Of a stretch of DNA of 64,000 nt, positions 56,636 through 64,000 are shown one piece after another (within the stretch, counting starts at the first letter, position 1; the number at the start of each line of letters is the position of its first letter). The position numbers were made by a program, and so were the translations under genes. Below the pieces are notes generated by a model, which searched no databases, was not told where the DNA came from, and worked only from the letters and a program-made list of their open reading frames with translations. Source of the stretch: Dickeya aquatica (lineage in GTDB: Bacteria; Pseudomonadota; Gammaproteobacteria; Enterobacterales; Enterobacteriaceae); assembly GCF_900095885.1 (NCBI RefSeq), contig NZ_LT615367.1:2728001-2792000 (forward strand). Reading direction: 5' to 3'.

Positions 56636-56728
56636 GACTTCTCCTGAGTCCCGGTAGCAAACCGGGGGCGTATTATCGTCTATCGGCCCGTGAAAGGGAA
56701 TTGACCTTGGCCAAAAAACGGCACATCA

Positions 56729-56744
56729 ACGCAATCGTTTTCTT
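56729..56744. promoter_or_regulatory. PurR box upstream of pyrD
   Basis: ACGCAATCGTTTTCTT matches ANGCAANCGNTTNCNT at all fixed positions. It lies about 95 bases before pyrD. E. coli pyrD is also a PurR target. The purR gene is in this window. Confidence 0.8.
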
Positions 56745-56893
56745 TGCCCAGCCCCTGCGCTGCCGCTTTTTTATTCGTTTTTTCACTTTCCATTCCACAA
56801 TAAATCATTTTTCGAACCCGCATCCGCTCTGCCAGACTGCAAAACTGTTATTAAATCGTGATGATTGCTAATTTTTGGTTATAAGGAGTCACT

Positions 56894-57466
56894 ATGCGTG
56901 TCATAACGCTGGCAGGCAGCCCGCGCTACCCTTCCCGCTCTACCGCTTTATTGCATCACGCCGGTAAGTGGCTGGAAGCACAAGGTGTTGAAGTGTTGCC
57001 CTGGCACCTGCACAACTTCGCGCCCGATGATTTGCTCAACGCCCGCTTTGACAGCCCTTCGCTGCAAACGCTCAATAGCCAACTGGCCGAGGCCGACGGC
57101 GTATTGATAGCAACGCCCATTTATAAAGCCTCATTTTCCGGCGGCCTGAAAGCGCTGCTCGACTTACTGCCCGAGCGGGCATTTGAGCACAAAGTGGTGT
57201 TGCCGCTGGCAAGCGCAGGCTCGATAGCCCACATGCTGGCGATTGATTACAGCCTCAAACCGGTACTCAACGCCCTGAAAGCACAGGAAATTCTACAGGG
57301 CGTGTTCGCAGAAGACAGCCAGATAAGCCACTACGACCGCACGCCGGATTTTGCCCCGGCGCTCGAAGCCCGGTTAGAAGACGCGCTGCATCTGTTTTTC
57401 CAGGCACTGCTGCGAAGGGCACCAGATGCCCAGCGCCAGCCAGCCCCTGAGCGGCTAAGCGCCTGA
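56894..57466 (+). CDS. ssuE: NADPH-dependent FMN reductase SsuE
   Basis: 190 residues, flavodoxin-like. It supplies reduced FMN to SsuD. The phosphate loop is LAGSPRYPSRS (about 5-15) and the flavin contact ATPIYKASFSGGLKALLDLLP. First gene of the ssuEADCB operon, which frees sulfite from alkanesulfonates under sulfate limitation. ATAAGGAG precedes the ATG. A Cbl/CysB site is expected upstream but I could not define one. Confidence 0.95.
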   Translation: MRVITLAGSPRYPSRSTALLHHAGKWLEAQGVEVLPWHLHNFAPDDLLNARFDSPSLQTLNSQLAEADGVLIATPIYKASFSGGLKALLDLLPERAFEHKVVLPLASAGSIAHMLAIDYSLKPVLNALKAQEILQGVFAEDSQISHYDRTPDFAPALEARLEDALHLFFQALLRRAPDAQRQPAPERLSA

Positions 57467-57518
57467 CCCCAGACTGAACGTTGACATTGCCTTAAACATG
57501 GAAATGAGGACACCTGTT

Positions 57519-58490
57519 ATGTTGCACCGCCCGCTGCTCTCGCGTTTGAAACACGCCGCCCTCACGCTGTTGCTCCCGGCACTCGTCGGGGCCACTTCGC
57601 TGGCCCATGCGGCCGATCCGGCGCAGTTGCGCGTCGGTTTTCAAAAAGGCTCGGTCAGCCTGGTACTGGCGAAAACCCATCAATTACTGGAAAAGCAGTT
57701 TCCCCAGACACAAATCAGTTGGATAGAGTTTCCCGCCGGGCCGCAAATGCTCGAAGCGCTGAACATCGGCAGCATTGATGTCGGCAGTACCGGTGATATT
57801 CCACCGCTGTTTGCCCAGGCGGCAGGGGCGGATTTGGTCTATATCGGCGTCGAGCCCCCTAAACCCAAAGCGGAAGTGATTCTGGTACGTGACGACAGCC
57901 CGATAAAAACGGTGGCCGACCTGAAAGGCCGTAAAGTTGCCTTCCAGAAAGGTTCCAGCTCGCACAACCTGCTGCTGCGTAACCTGCAAAAAGCCGGGCT
58001 GACCTTTGCCGATATTCAGCCTGCTTACCTGACGCCCGCCGATGCGCGCGCCGCCTTTCAGCAAGGCAATGTCGATGCCTGGACCATCTGGGACCCGTAC
58101 TACTCAGCGGCACTCTTGCAAGGTGGCGTTCGGGTACTGGCCGATGGCACCGACCTGAATTTGACCGGCTCGTTTTATCTGGCCTCACGCGCCTATGCGG
58201 AAAAATACGGCCCGTTCCTGCAACAGTTCCTCAATACCCTGACGCTGGCTGACGCGTTAACCCTCAGCCAGCGCGCGCAAAGCGTCACGCTGCTGGCCAA
58301 CGCCATGGGGCTGCCGGAAGCGGTGATCGCCAGTTATTTCGACCATCGCCCGATTACCGTTATCAAACCGGTGGACGACCGCACGCTGCAAGCGCAACAG
58401 CACACCGCCGATCTGTTTTACGACAATCACCTGATCCCAACCCGGCTTGATGTCGCCAGCCGAATCTGGCGTGCCCCGGTCACCCCCTGA
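57519..58490 (+). CDS. ssuA: Alkanesulfonate ABC transporter, binding protein
   Basis: 323 residues: a signal peptide (cleavage near SLAHAADP) and an NMT1/SsuA-type periplasmic domain with [30 protein letters not shown] and [10 protein letters not shown]. It catches alkanesulfonates in the periplasm for SsuBC. ATG at 57519 has AGGA upstream; an earlier in-frame ATG at 57498 has no ribosome site. Confidence 0.95.
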   Translation: MLHRPLLSRLKHAALTLLLPALVGATSLAHAADPAQLRVGFQKGSVSLVLAKTHQLLEKQFPQTQISWIEFPAGPQMLEALNIGSIDVGSTGDIPPLFAQAAGADLVYIGVEPPKPKAEVILVRDDSPIKTVADLKGRKVAFQKGSSSHNLLLRNLQKAGLTFADIQPAYLTPADARAAFQQGNVDAWTIWDPYYSAALLQGGVRVLADGTDLNLTGSFYLASRAYAEKYGPFLQQFLNTLTLADALTLSQRAQSVTLLANAMGLPEAVIASYFDHRPITVIKPVDDRTLQAQQHTADLFYDNHLIPTRLDVASRIWRAPVTP

Positions 58491-58521
58491 TATCCAGTTT
58501 GAGAGAACGGAGATACTCACA

Positions 58522-59670
58522 ATGAGTCTGAATATTTTCTGGTTCCTGCCCACCCACGGTGACGGCCACTATTTTGGTAAAGGTGAAAACGCCCGCCCGG
58601 TCGATCACAGCTATCTGCAACAAATTGCCCAAGCGGCCGACCGTCTGGGCTTTGGCGGCGTCTTGATCCCAACCGGGCGATCTTGCGAGGATTCGTGGCT
58701 GGTCGCCGCCTCCCTGATCCCGGTAACGCAGCGGCTGCGCTTTTTGGTTGCGCTACGCCCCGGCATCATTTCGCCTACGCTTGCCGCGCGTCAGGCCGCG
58801 ACGCTGGACAGGCTCTCCAATGGCCGGGCGTTGTTCAACCTTGTCACCGGCGGCGACCCGGACGAGCTGGCGGCCGAGGGGTTGTTTCTCGATCATGAAC
58901 AGCGCTACGAAGCCTCTGCCGAATTCACCCGCATCTGGCGCGGGGTGCTGAAAGGCGAAACCGTTGACTATGATGGCAAACATATTCAGGTCAAAGGGGC
59001 GAAGCTGCACTACCCGCCGGTACAACAGCCCCATCCGCCGCTCTATTTCGGCGGCTCCTCGGATGCCGCGCTGGATTTGGCCGCCGAACAGGTTGACCTC
59101 TACCTCACCTGGGGCGAACCGCCGGCGCAAGTAAAAGAAAAGCTCGACCAGGTGCGCGCCAGAGCCGCAGCGCAGGGGCGACAAGTCCGCTTCGGTATTC
59201 GCCTGCACGTTATCGTGCGCGAAACCGCCGAAGAAGCGTGGCAGGCCGCCAACCGGCTCATCTCCAAACTGGATGACGAGACGATTGCCGAAGCGCAGGC
59301 ATCGCTAAAACGCTTTGACTCGGTAGGCCAGCAACGCATGGTGGCGCTGCATGGCGGCAAACGCGACAAGCTGGAAATCAGCCCCAACCTGTGGGCCGGC
59401 ATCGGGCTGGTGCGCGGTGGCGCGGGCACGGCGCTGGTGGGCGACCCGCAAACCGTGGCGCAACGCATTGAGGAGTACGCCAGTCTGGGGATTGATACCT
59501 TTGTGTTATCAGGCTACCCGCATCTGGAAGAGGCCTACAAGGTGGGCGAGCTGCTGTTCCCGCATCTGGATGTGGCGGTGCCCGAGGTGCCACAGCCGCA
59601 GCCGTTACGCTCGCAAGGCGAAATCGTCGGCAATGAATTTGTGCCGCTGTTAAAAGCCGCCCAGAGCTAA
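58522..59670 (+). CDS. ssuD: FMNH2-dependent alkanesulfonate monooxygenase
   Basis: 382 residues, one more than E. coli. A luciferase-like TIM barrel that cleaves C-S bonds, releasing sulfite and an aldehyde. It begins [19 protein letters not shown]; conserved parts are [14 protein letters not shown] (active-site Cys region), [17 protein letters not shown] and [21 protein letters not shown]. The 25 upstream in-frame codons overlap ssuA and were dropped. Confidence 0.97.
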   Translation: MSLNIFWFLPTHGDGHYFGKGENARPVDHSYLQQIAQAADRLGFGGVLIPTGRSCEDSWLVAASLIPVTQRLRFLVALRPGIISPTLAARQAATLDRLSNGRALFNLVTGGDPDELAAEGLFLDHEQRYEASAEFTRIWRGVLKGETVDYDGKHIQVKGAKLHYPPVQQPHPPLYFGGSSDAALDLAAEQVDLYLTWGEPPAQVKEKLDQVRARAAAQGRQVRFGIRLHVIVRETAEEAWQAANRLISKLDDETIAEAQASLKRFDSVGQQRMVALHGGKRDKLEISPNLWAGIGLVRGGAGTALVGDPQTVAQRIEEYASLGIDTFVLSGYPHLEEAYKVGELLFPHLDVAVPEVPQPQPLRSQGEIVGNEFVPLLKAAQS

Positions 59671-59681
59671 GGAGCCTGCCG

Positions 59682-60473
59682 ATGCGCCGGATTGTACACC
59701 TCACGGCCGGGCGGCTCACACCCTGGCTACTGCCACTATTACTGGTCGCCGTCTGGCAACTGGCCGCCAGCGCAGGCTGGCTCTCCAGCCGAATTTTGCC
59801 GTCACCGCAAGCGATTGTGCTGACGTTCTGGCGGCTGACGCGCAGCGGTGAGCTATGGCAACACCTGAGCATCAGTACCTGGCGGGCACTGACCGGCTTT
59901 GCCGTCGGCGGTACGCTGGGGCTGGCGCTGGGGTTTGTCACCGGGTTGTCGCGCACCGGTGAGCGCTTGCTGGATACCTCGATGCAGATGCTGCGCAATG
60001 TGCCGCATCTGGCGCTGATCCCGCTGGTGATTTTGTGGTTCGGCATTGATGAAAGCGCCAAGATTTTTCTGGTCGCACTCGGCACGCTGTTCCCCGTTTA
60101 CCTCAACACCTATCACGGGATCCGCAATATCGACAGCGGCCTGCTGGAGATGGCACGCAGCTACGGCTTATCCGGCTTTCGGCTGTTTTACGAAGTGGTG
60201 TTACCGGGGGCGCTGCCATCGATTATGGTTGGCGTGCGCTTCTCGCTCGGTTTGATGTGGCTGACGCTGATTGTGGCTGAAACCATCTCTGCCAGCTCCG
60301 GCATCGGTTATCTGGCAATGAATGCGCGCGAATTTCTGCAAACCGATGTGGTGGTAGTGGCGATTATTCTCTACGCCCTGCTGGGCAAACTGGCGGATGT
60401 TATCGCCCTGACACTGGAACGGGTTTGGCTACGCTGGCACCCAAGCTGGCAGTTGACGGAGGAAGCAGCATGA
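59682..60473 (+). CDS. ssuC: Alkanesulfonate ABC transporter, permease
   Basis: 263 residues with six predicted membrane helices. The ABC-coupling EAA loop is seen at [26 protein letters not shown]. Imports alkanesulfonates with SsuA and SsuB. AAGGAG is near the start. Overlaps ssuB by four bases (ATGA). Confidence 0.95.
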   Translation: MRRIVHLTAGRLTPWLLPLLLVAVWQLAASAGWLSSRILPSPQAIVLTFWRLTRSGELWQHLSISTWRALTGFAVGGTLGLALGFVTGLSRTGERLLDTSMQMLRNVPHLALIPLVILWFGIDESAKIFLVALGTLFPVYLNTYHGIRNIDSGLLEMARSYGLSGFRLFYEVVLPGALPSIMVGVRFSLGLMWLTLIVAETISASSGIGYLAMNAREFLQTDVVVVAIILYALLGKLADVIALTLERVWLRWHPSWQLTEEAA

Positions 60474-61258
60474 CACTGTCTCAAGACGCACCGGCACGCC
60501 TGAATGCCGGGACACCGGTGCTGATTAATGGCGTGAGCAAACGCTATGGCGCACGCACCATCCTCAACGACATTCACCTGCACATCCCCGCCGGGCAGTT
60601 TATCGCGGTGGTCGGGCGCAGCGGTTGCGGCAAAAGCACCTTACTGCGCCTGCTCGCTGGCCTCGAGTCGGCAAGCGCGGGGGCGCTGCTGGCGGGCCGC
60701 GCGCCGTTACAGCAGGCGCGTGACGACATTCGGCTAATGTTTCAGGAAGCGCGCTTATTACCCTGGAAACGGGTGCTGGATAACGTCGGCCTCGGGTTAC
60801 GCGGCGACTGGCGCACCGCCGCGCATCAGGCGCTGGACGCCGTCGGGCTGGCATCACGCGCGGCCGACTGGCCTGCGGCGCTCTCCGGCGGGCAAAAGCA
60901 ACGGGTGGCGCTGGCGCGCGCATTGATCCATCGCCCCGGCTTGCTGCTACTCGATGAGCCGCTGGGCGCGCTGGATGCGCTGACCCGCATTGAGATGCAG
61001 GGGCTGATCGAATCACTCTGGCTACAGCACGGTTTTACCGTATTACTGGTCACGCACGATGTCAGCGAAGCCGTCGCCCTCGCCGACCGGGTGATTCTGA
61101 TCGAAGACGGTCAAGTCGGGTTGGATGTGGCGATTGACCTGCCGCGCCCGCGCCGCCGTGGTTCCGCCCGGCTGGCAGAGCTGGAAGCACAGGTGCTGGA
61201 GCGGATACTGACGCCGGTGGCTCGCGCGACACAGCCCGCGCCTCAGCGCGTCGGTTGA
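60470..61258 (+). CDS. ssuB: Alkanesulfonate ABC transporter, ATPase
   Basis: 262 residues. Walker [10 protein letters not shown], signature [16 protein letters not shown], Walker [16 protein letters not shown] and the H-loop VTHDVSEA. Starts at the ATG overlapping the ssuC stop, with GGAGGAA just upstream. Last gene of the operon; its stop lies in a 12-bp tandem repeat. Confidence 0.95.
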   Translation: MTLSQDAPARLNAGTPVLINGVSKRYGARTILNDIHLHIPAGQFIAVVGRSGCGKSTLLRLLAGLESASAGALLAGRAPLQQARDDIRLMFQEARLLPWKRVLDNVGLGLRGDWRTAAHQALDAVGLASRAADWPAALSGGQKQRVALARALIHRPGLLLLDEPLGALDALTRIEMQGLIESLWLQHGFTVLLVTHDVSEAVALADRVILIEDGQVGLDVAIDLPRPRRRGSARLAELEAQVLERILTPVARATQPAPQRVG

Positions 61259-61276
61259 TGAGATGGTTGATGAGAT
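61253..61276. repeat. 12-bp tandem duplication over the ssuB stop
   Basis: GGTTGATGAGAT occurs twice in direct succession (61253-61264 and 61265-61276). The first copy contains the ssuB TGA. It stands at the border between the ssu operon and the rdr genes. Confidence 0.9.
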
Positions 61277-61288
61277 ATTCGCCACCAA

Positions 61289-61325
61289 GGGGGCGACAGT
61301 GTTTCACTGCCCCCTGCTCTTCTTT
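61289..61325 (+). terminator. ssu operon terminator
   Basis: GGGGGC-G-ACAGTG pairs with CACTG-CCCCC around a TTT loop, followed by a pyrimidine-rich GCTCTTCTTT. It separates the convergent ssuB and rdrB genes. Confidence 0.75.
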
Positions 61326-63777
61326 AAAGCGGATAATCGAAGCGGTAAATGCGTCCGTTCTCATTGAGTGCCGCCACCTGCGCCAGTGCATCCTGCTCGC
61401 TGTAGCCAAATTCGTTCATCAGCACGGTAAACAGATGATAGAACTCCCCTTTCATATCGGTGACAAAAATCCCCTGATCGTCAGATCCTAATGCCACCGA
61501 CATAGGATGATCGCCTGCAACATAACGCTCGGGAAGATGCATCCAGCGGAATACATGGTGCTGGGTAATATCCTCGTAATAACTGATCCTGACATTGCTG
61601 GTCGGCAGCGTTTCAATCACTATATGTTTTTCACGCACCCGCTTTTGCACGTATTGCTGTGCAGCAAGCAGGGTACTGTCAGGCAGAAAATCGGTGTCGA
61701 ACTCGGCGGAGGCTTCATACCGCGTGATCACGTCTGCATCAAACCAGCGCTGTTTCAGCAATATCAACGCCTCTTTGCCATAGCGTTTTGCAAACTCACC
61801 GACCCGCTCGAACTCTTCTCCCAGCCAGCCCACCGGCCTGTCCGTCTTATCTTGCAGATAATTTCGCACCTGTATGGGGTCAAGCCCGCGACCGTCAAAA
61901 AAGAGCTGTAACACGACGATGGAAGGGTGCTGTGCAAAAATCCGGTACGCCAGCATCGCAATTTCGCTATCCAGCCGTACCAGCGATAAATCGCTGCCCT
62001 CTCGCTGTTCCAGTAATAACTTGCGTACAAACAGCAGGTTTTCCAGCCATTCGCCTTGCTTAATGAACAACGTCTCCGGCATTTTCGTACGCCAAAACGT
62101 CGGCATAATACCAATCGCCGTAGCATGACCGATGCGATCGCCATTCGATAACTCCAGCAGCGTCAGGCTGTCATAGACGGCGCGAATGCCACTGATCAGA
62201 TGTTCAAAATCCTCCCCGGCGTGATAGGTGAAATGGGCGATACCCTGACGGCGTGCCTGACGAAAAAGCACGGCGAACACTTCCGGTGGAGCCTCGCGCT
62301 CATTGGCAGCGGCATCAAACCCGGTAAGCAGCGAGCGCAACGCCGGAAACGCCTCCAGCACCTGAAATAATGCATGAGCACGCATCAACACACCTTCACG
62401 TAGTGCGCTGAAATGGGAAGAGCCATCACGATAATCCCAGTGACGTTTGATGAAATGCACCACCAGCCGCAGCGCCGGACGTGTCGCGCCAAGACAGGCT
62501 TGTGCCAGCGCATTTAACTCTGGTGGCTTATCAAGCGATGACGCACTCGGGTTCTGGTAGTCCCAAAACCCGTCAAGGATACGCGTGATCAGTTGCTTAT
62601 TCTTATCGGACGTGTCTTTCGGCGCAAAGCGCCCTTCAATCGTCGCCATCATCGATGTGCCCGATGTCCGCTCACCATGTAACTGATAAAAACGGGCAGC
62701 ATAGCGTTCTTCTATCGGCTCACGTGGACCTAACTCGGTAAATTTCTGGAACTGATCAAAACCTATCTGATCGGTGCGCTGCACCAGCAAACGCTGAAAC
62801 AGGTTCATGCATAGCAAATACAGCCAATAGCAGGCATCTTCCGTCGCCGACGGATGAGCGCGCAACGCATGTAACACCCGGATATGAAAATGCAGCTCGC
62901 ACAGGCCCTGATACTGTTGCTCCTGAGCATACGCCGCCTGTTCCCAGGCAAAAAAGCCCGCGTCGGGAGCGACAATATCGTCACAGCGCAGCAAGTCAGC
63001 AAAGTGCTGTTTTGCCGGTTTACCCTCACACGCCGGGTGATACCGACCTTCGGCCCAGCGTAGTAGCCACTCGCGGCAATAACGCGCGATATGCAGCATA
63101 CGGCTCACTTTAATCGGGGTATCCAGCGAGTGGGCTACGGCATAAAAGCGCCGCAATCGGGTAGGGTCATCCTTACGGCTTTTCTCCATTTCATTAATCA
63201 GCGCATCAGGATTCAGCAGGCTGTGATGCCACATCAGTTCCACAAAGGTCGTACCGTTAAGGTGCATATGCGCTTCATGCAACCCTTCGTGTTGCAGATA
63301 ATCTTCAACGCGTGGATGCCAGGGTGACACAATCGGCCGGTAACCCAACGTCTGCTTCAGCCGCGCCAGTAATTCAAACAACGGTGGGCACGTCTTGCCG
63401 CACCACATCTGCTCCAGTTGATAAGCGATAACCGGGAAACCAGATTGATTCGCCACCCAGTTTTGCCACTCGCCAAAGCGCGACTGGCGCACCGCCAGCC
63501 GACGCTGATCTTCGTCCAGATGGTAGCGAGCCGCCTGCCCAAGCAACGCCCTGCACCACCCTTTGGCTTCACGCTGACGTGACAGCAAGTGATCCCAGTG
63601 GCGCTCAAACATCGGGTCGGTATGGGTAAACTGTCTCTGATACCAACTGTTATACGTCACGGCTTCGATGTCTTTTTCCGGCAAAGTCGAGCGCTCACCC
63701 GACAGCAACAACGGCAGTTGCGTCAGCAAAAGCTCATACAACCGGGGCTCCGCAAGAAGATATTGGTTGAGAAACAT
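61324..63777 (-). CDS. rdrB: RADAR system divergent adenosine deaminase RdrB
   Basis: 817 residues, more than twice a housekeeping adenosine deaminase (about 330). The metal site and catalytic motifs are spread out: HMH at 170-172 (HEAHMHLNGT), His519 and Glu522 in YHAGEDFEH, His551 in GDRIGHATAIG, TSNVR at 726-730 and Asp766/Asp767 in GSDDQGIF. These fit the amidohydrolase-fold deaminase order. Long helical insertions lie between 180 and 510. This size and layout match RdrB, which with the AAA+ ATPase RdrA forms large assemblies that deaminate adenosine in RNA or nucleotides during phage infection. Upstream, nine bases away, is the end of another minus-strand gene, as in rdrA-rdrB operons; AAGG overlapping its stop serves as ribosome site. 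It converges on ssuB. Confidence 0.85.
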   Translation of the reverse strand: MFLNQYLLAEPRLYELLLTQLPLLLSGERSTLPEKDIEAVTYNSWYQRQFTHTDPMFERHWDHLLSRQREAKGWCRALLGQAARYHLDEDQRRLAVRQSRFGEWQNWVANQSGFPVIAYQLEQMWCGKTCPPLFELLARLKQTLGYRPIVSPWHPRVEDYLQHEGLHEAHMHLNGTTFVELMWHHSLLNPDALINEMEKSRKDDPTRLRRFYAVAHSLDTPIKVSRMLHIARYCREWLLRWAEGRYHPACEGKPAKQHFADLLRCDDIVAPDAGFFAWEQAAYAQEQQYQGLCELHFHIRVLHALRAHPSATEDACYWLYLLCMNLFQRLLVQRTDQIGFDQFQKFTELGPREPIEERYAARFYQLHGERTSGTSMMATIEGRFAPKDTSDKNKQLITRILDGFWDYQNPSASSLDKPPELNALAQACLGATRPALRLVVHFIKRHWDYRDGSSHFSALREGVLMRAHALFQVLEAFPALRSLLTGFDAAANEREAPPEVFAVLFRQARRQGIAHFTYHAGEDFEHLISGIRAVYDSLTLLELSNGDRIGHATAIGIMPTFWRTKMPETLFIKQGEWLENLLFVRKLLLEQREGSDLSLVRLDSEIAMLAYRIFAQHPSIVVLQLFFDGRGLDPIQVRNYLQDKTDRPVGWLGEEFERVGEFAKRYGKEALILLKQRWFDADVITRYEASAEFDTDFLPDSTLLAAQQYVQKRVREKHIVIETLPTSNVRISYYEDITQHHVFRWMHLPERYVAGDHPMSVALGSDDQGIFVTDMKGEFYHLFTVLMNEFGYSEQDALAQVAALNENGRIYRFDYPL

Positions 63778-63786
63778 GTTGTGGCC

Positions 63787-63999
63787 TTACTTTGTATTTA
63801 GTTGCGAGCTTTTCTTTTCTGTAAAACACCCAGAAATAGGCAGTCTGGAAATATATAAATACTTGTCTTGCGCAGATGCCTCACCGGTTTTCCCTGATAC
63901 TGAAATCGTTTTCTTTATAGAGTACAGGTCTTTCATCAAGTCGGTGGATAGAATTGCCTGATATAATTTTTCTCGGTCTGTTCTTTTATTTTTAATAGG
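63787..63999 (-). CDS. rdrA: 3' end of the gene upstream of rdrB, probably rdrA
   Basis: An open frame runs from the window edge to TAA at 63787-63789 and encodes 70 residues, from PIKNKRTDREKLYQAILSTD to KKSSQLNTK. It is basic and polar. The two other minus-strand frames are closed by stops. The nine-base gap to rdrB and shared ribosome site show one operon. By the known rdrA-rdrB order it should be the C-terminus of the AAA+ ATPase RdrA, but no ATPase motif is visible, so the name rests on context alone. Lower G+C than the ssu genes. Confidence 0.6.
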   Translation of the reverse strand, partial: PIKNKRTDREKLYQAILSTDLMKDLYSIKKTISVSGKTGEASAQDKYLYISRLPISGCFTEKKSSQLNTK

Positions 64000-64000
64000 G

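Overview
The window is chromosomal DNA of an enterobacterium. Almost every core gene has a close Escherichia coli counterpart, usually with conserved neighbours (pdxH-tyrS-pdxY, slyA/slyB, rnt-grxD-mepH-ynhF-purR-cfa-ribE-mdtK-valVW, mtfA with tRNA-Asn and serU, lpp-pykF, menI-ydiJ-ydiK-rprA-ppsA-ppsR-aroH, rmf-pqiCBA-uup-rlmL-ycbX-zapC-pyrD-ssuEADCB). The beta-glucoside PTS operon with an added porin and an exported esterase, and the general divergence from E. coli, fit a plant-associated member of the Pectobacteriaceae such as Dickeya. That placement is inference; no rRNA or species marker lies in the window.

Layout. 1-10.4 kb: vitamin B6 and tRNA-charging genes, anhMurNAc recycling, the SlyB lipoprotein and SlyA regulator, glyoxalase I, RNase T, glutaredoxin 4, a peptidoglycan endopeptidase and the 29-residue YnhF. 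10.8-15.8 kb: purR, cfa, ribE, mdtK. 15.9-20.0 kb: a tRNA-rich strip (two tRNA-Val, tRNA-Asn, tRNA-Ser) holding an acquired LysR/flavin-oxidoreductase pair and the stump of an island integrase beside tRNA-Asn. 20.4-22.9 kb: yajD, an orphan cytochrome P450 and a GNAT acetyltransferase. 23.2-30.7 kb: a five-gene beta-glucoside operon (antiterminator, EIIBCA permease, 6-phospho-beta-glucosidase, LamB/ScrY-type porin, esterase) with two RAT/terminator switches. 31.0-45.4 kb: pykF, lpp, an L,D-transpeptidase, an unrecognised small protein behind a Fur-like site, menI, ydiJ, ydiK, the sRNA RprA, ppsA/ppsR and aroH. 45.5-61.3 kb: rmf, pqiABC, uup, rlmL, a frameshifted ycbX, zapC, pyrD and the ssu alkanesulfonate operon.

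The right edge carries the most notable locus. On the minus strand, directly after ssuB, is an 817-residue divergent adenosine deaminase (rdrB). Nine bases upstream is the end of another gene that runs out of the window. This is the arrangement of the RADAR anti-phage system (rdrA-rdrB), apparently inserted between ssuB and whatever follows it (pepN in E. coli).

Regulatory sites readable from sequence tie genes together: Cra sites at pykF and ppsA (opposed steps at PEP/pyruvate), PurR boxes at purR and pyrD, a PhoP box at slyB, a SlyA-type palindrome at slyA, an RcsB-type box at rprA, and two BglG targets in the bgl operon. Several genes lie below the usual ORF cut-off and were found by reading the sequence: ynhF, rmf, rprA, the gstA and rdrA ends and the integrase stump.
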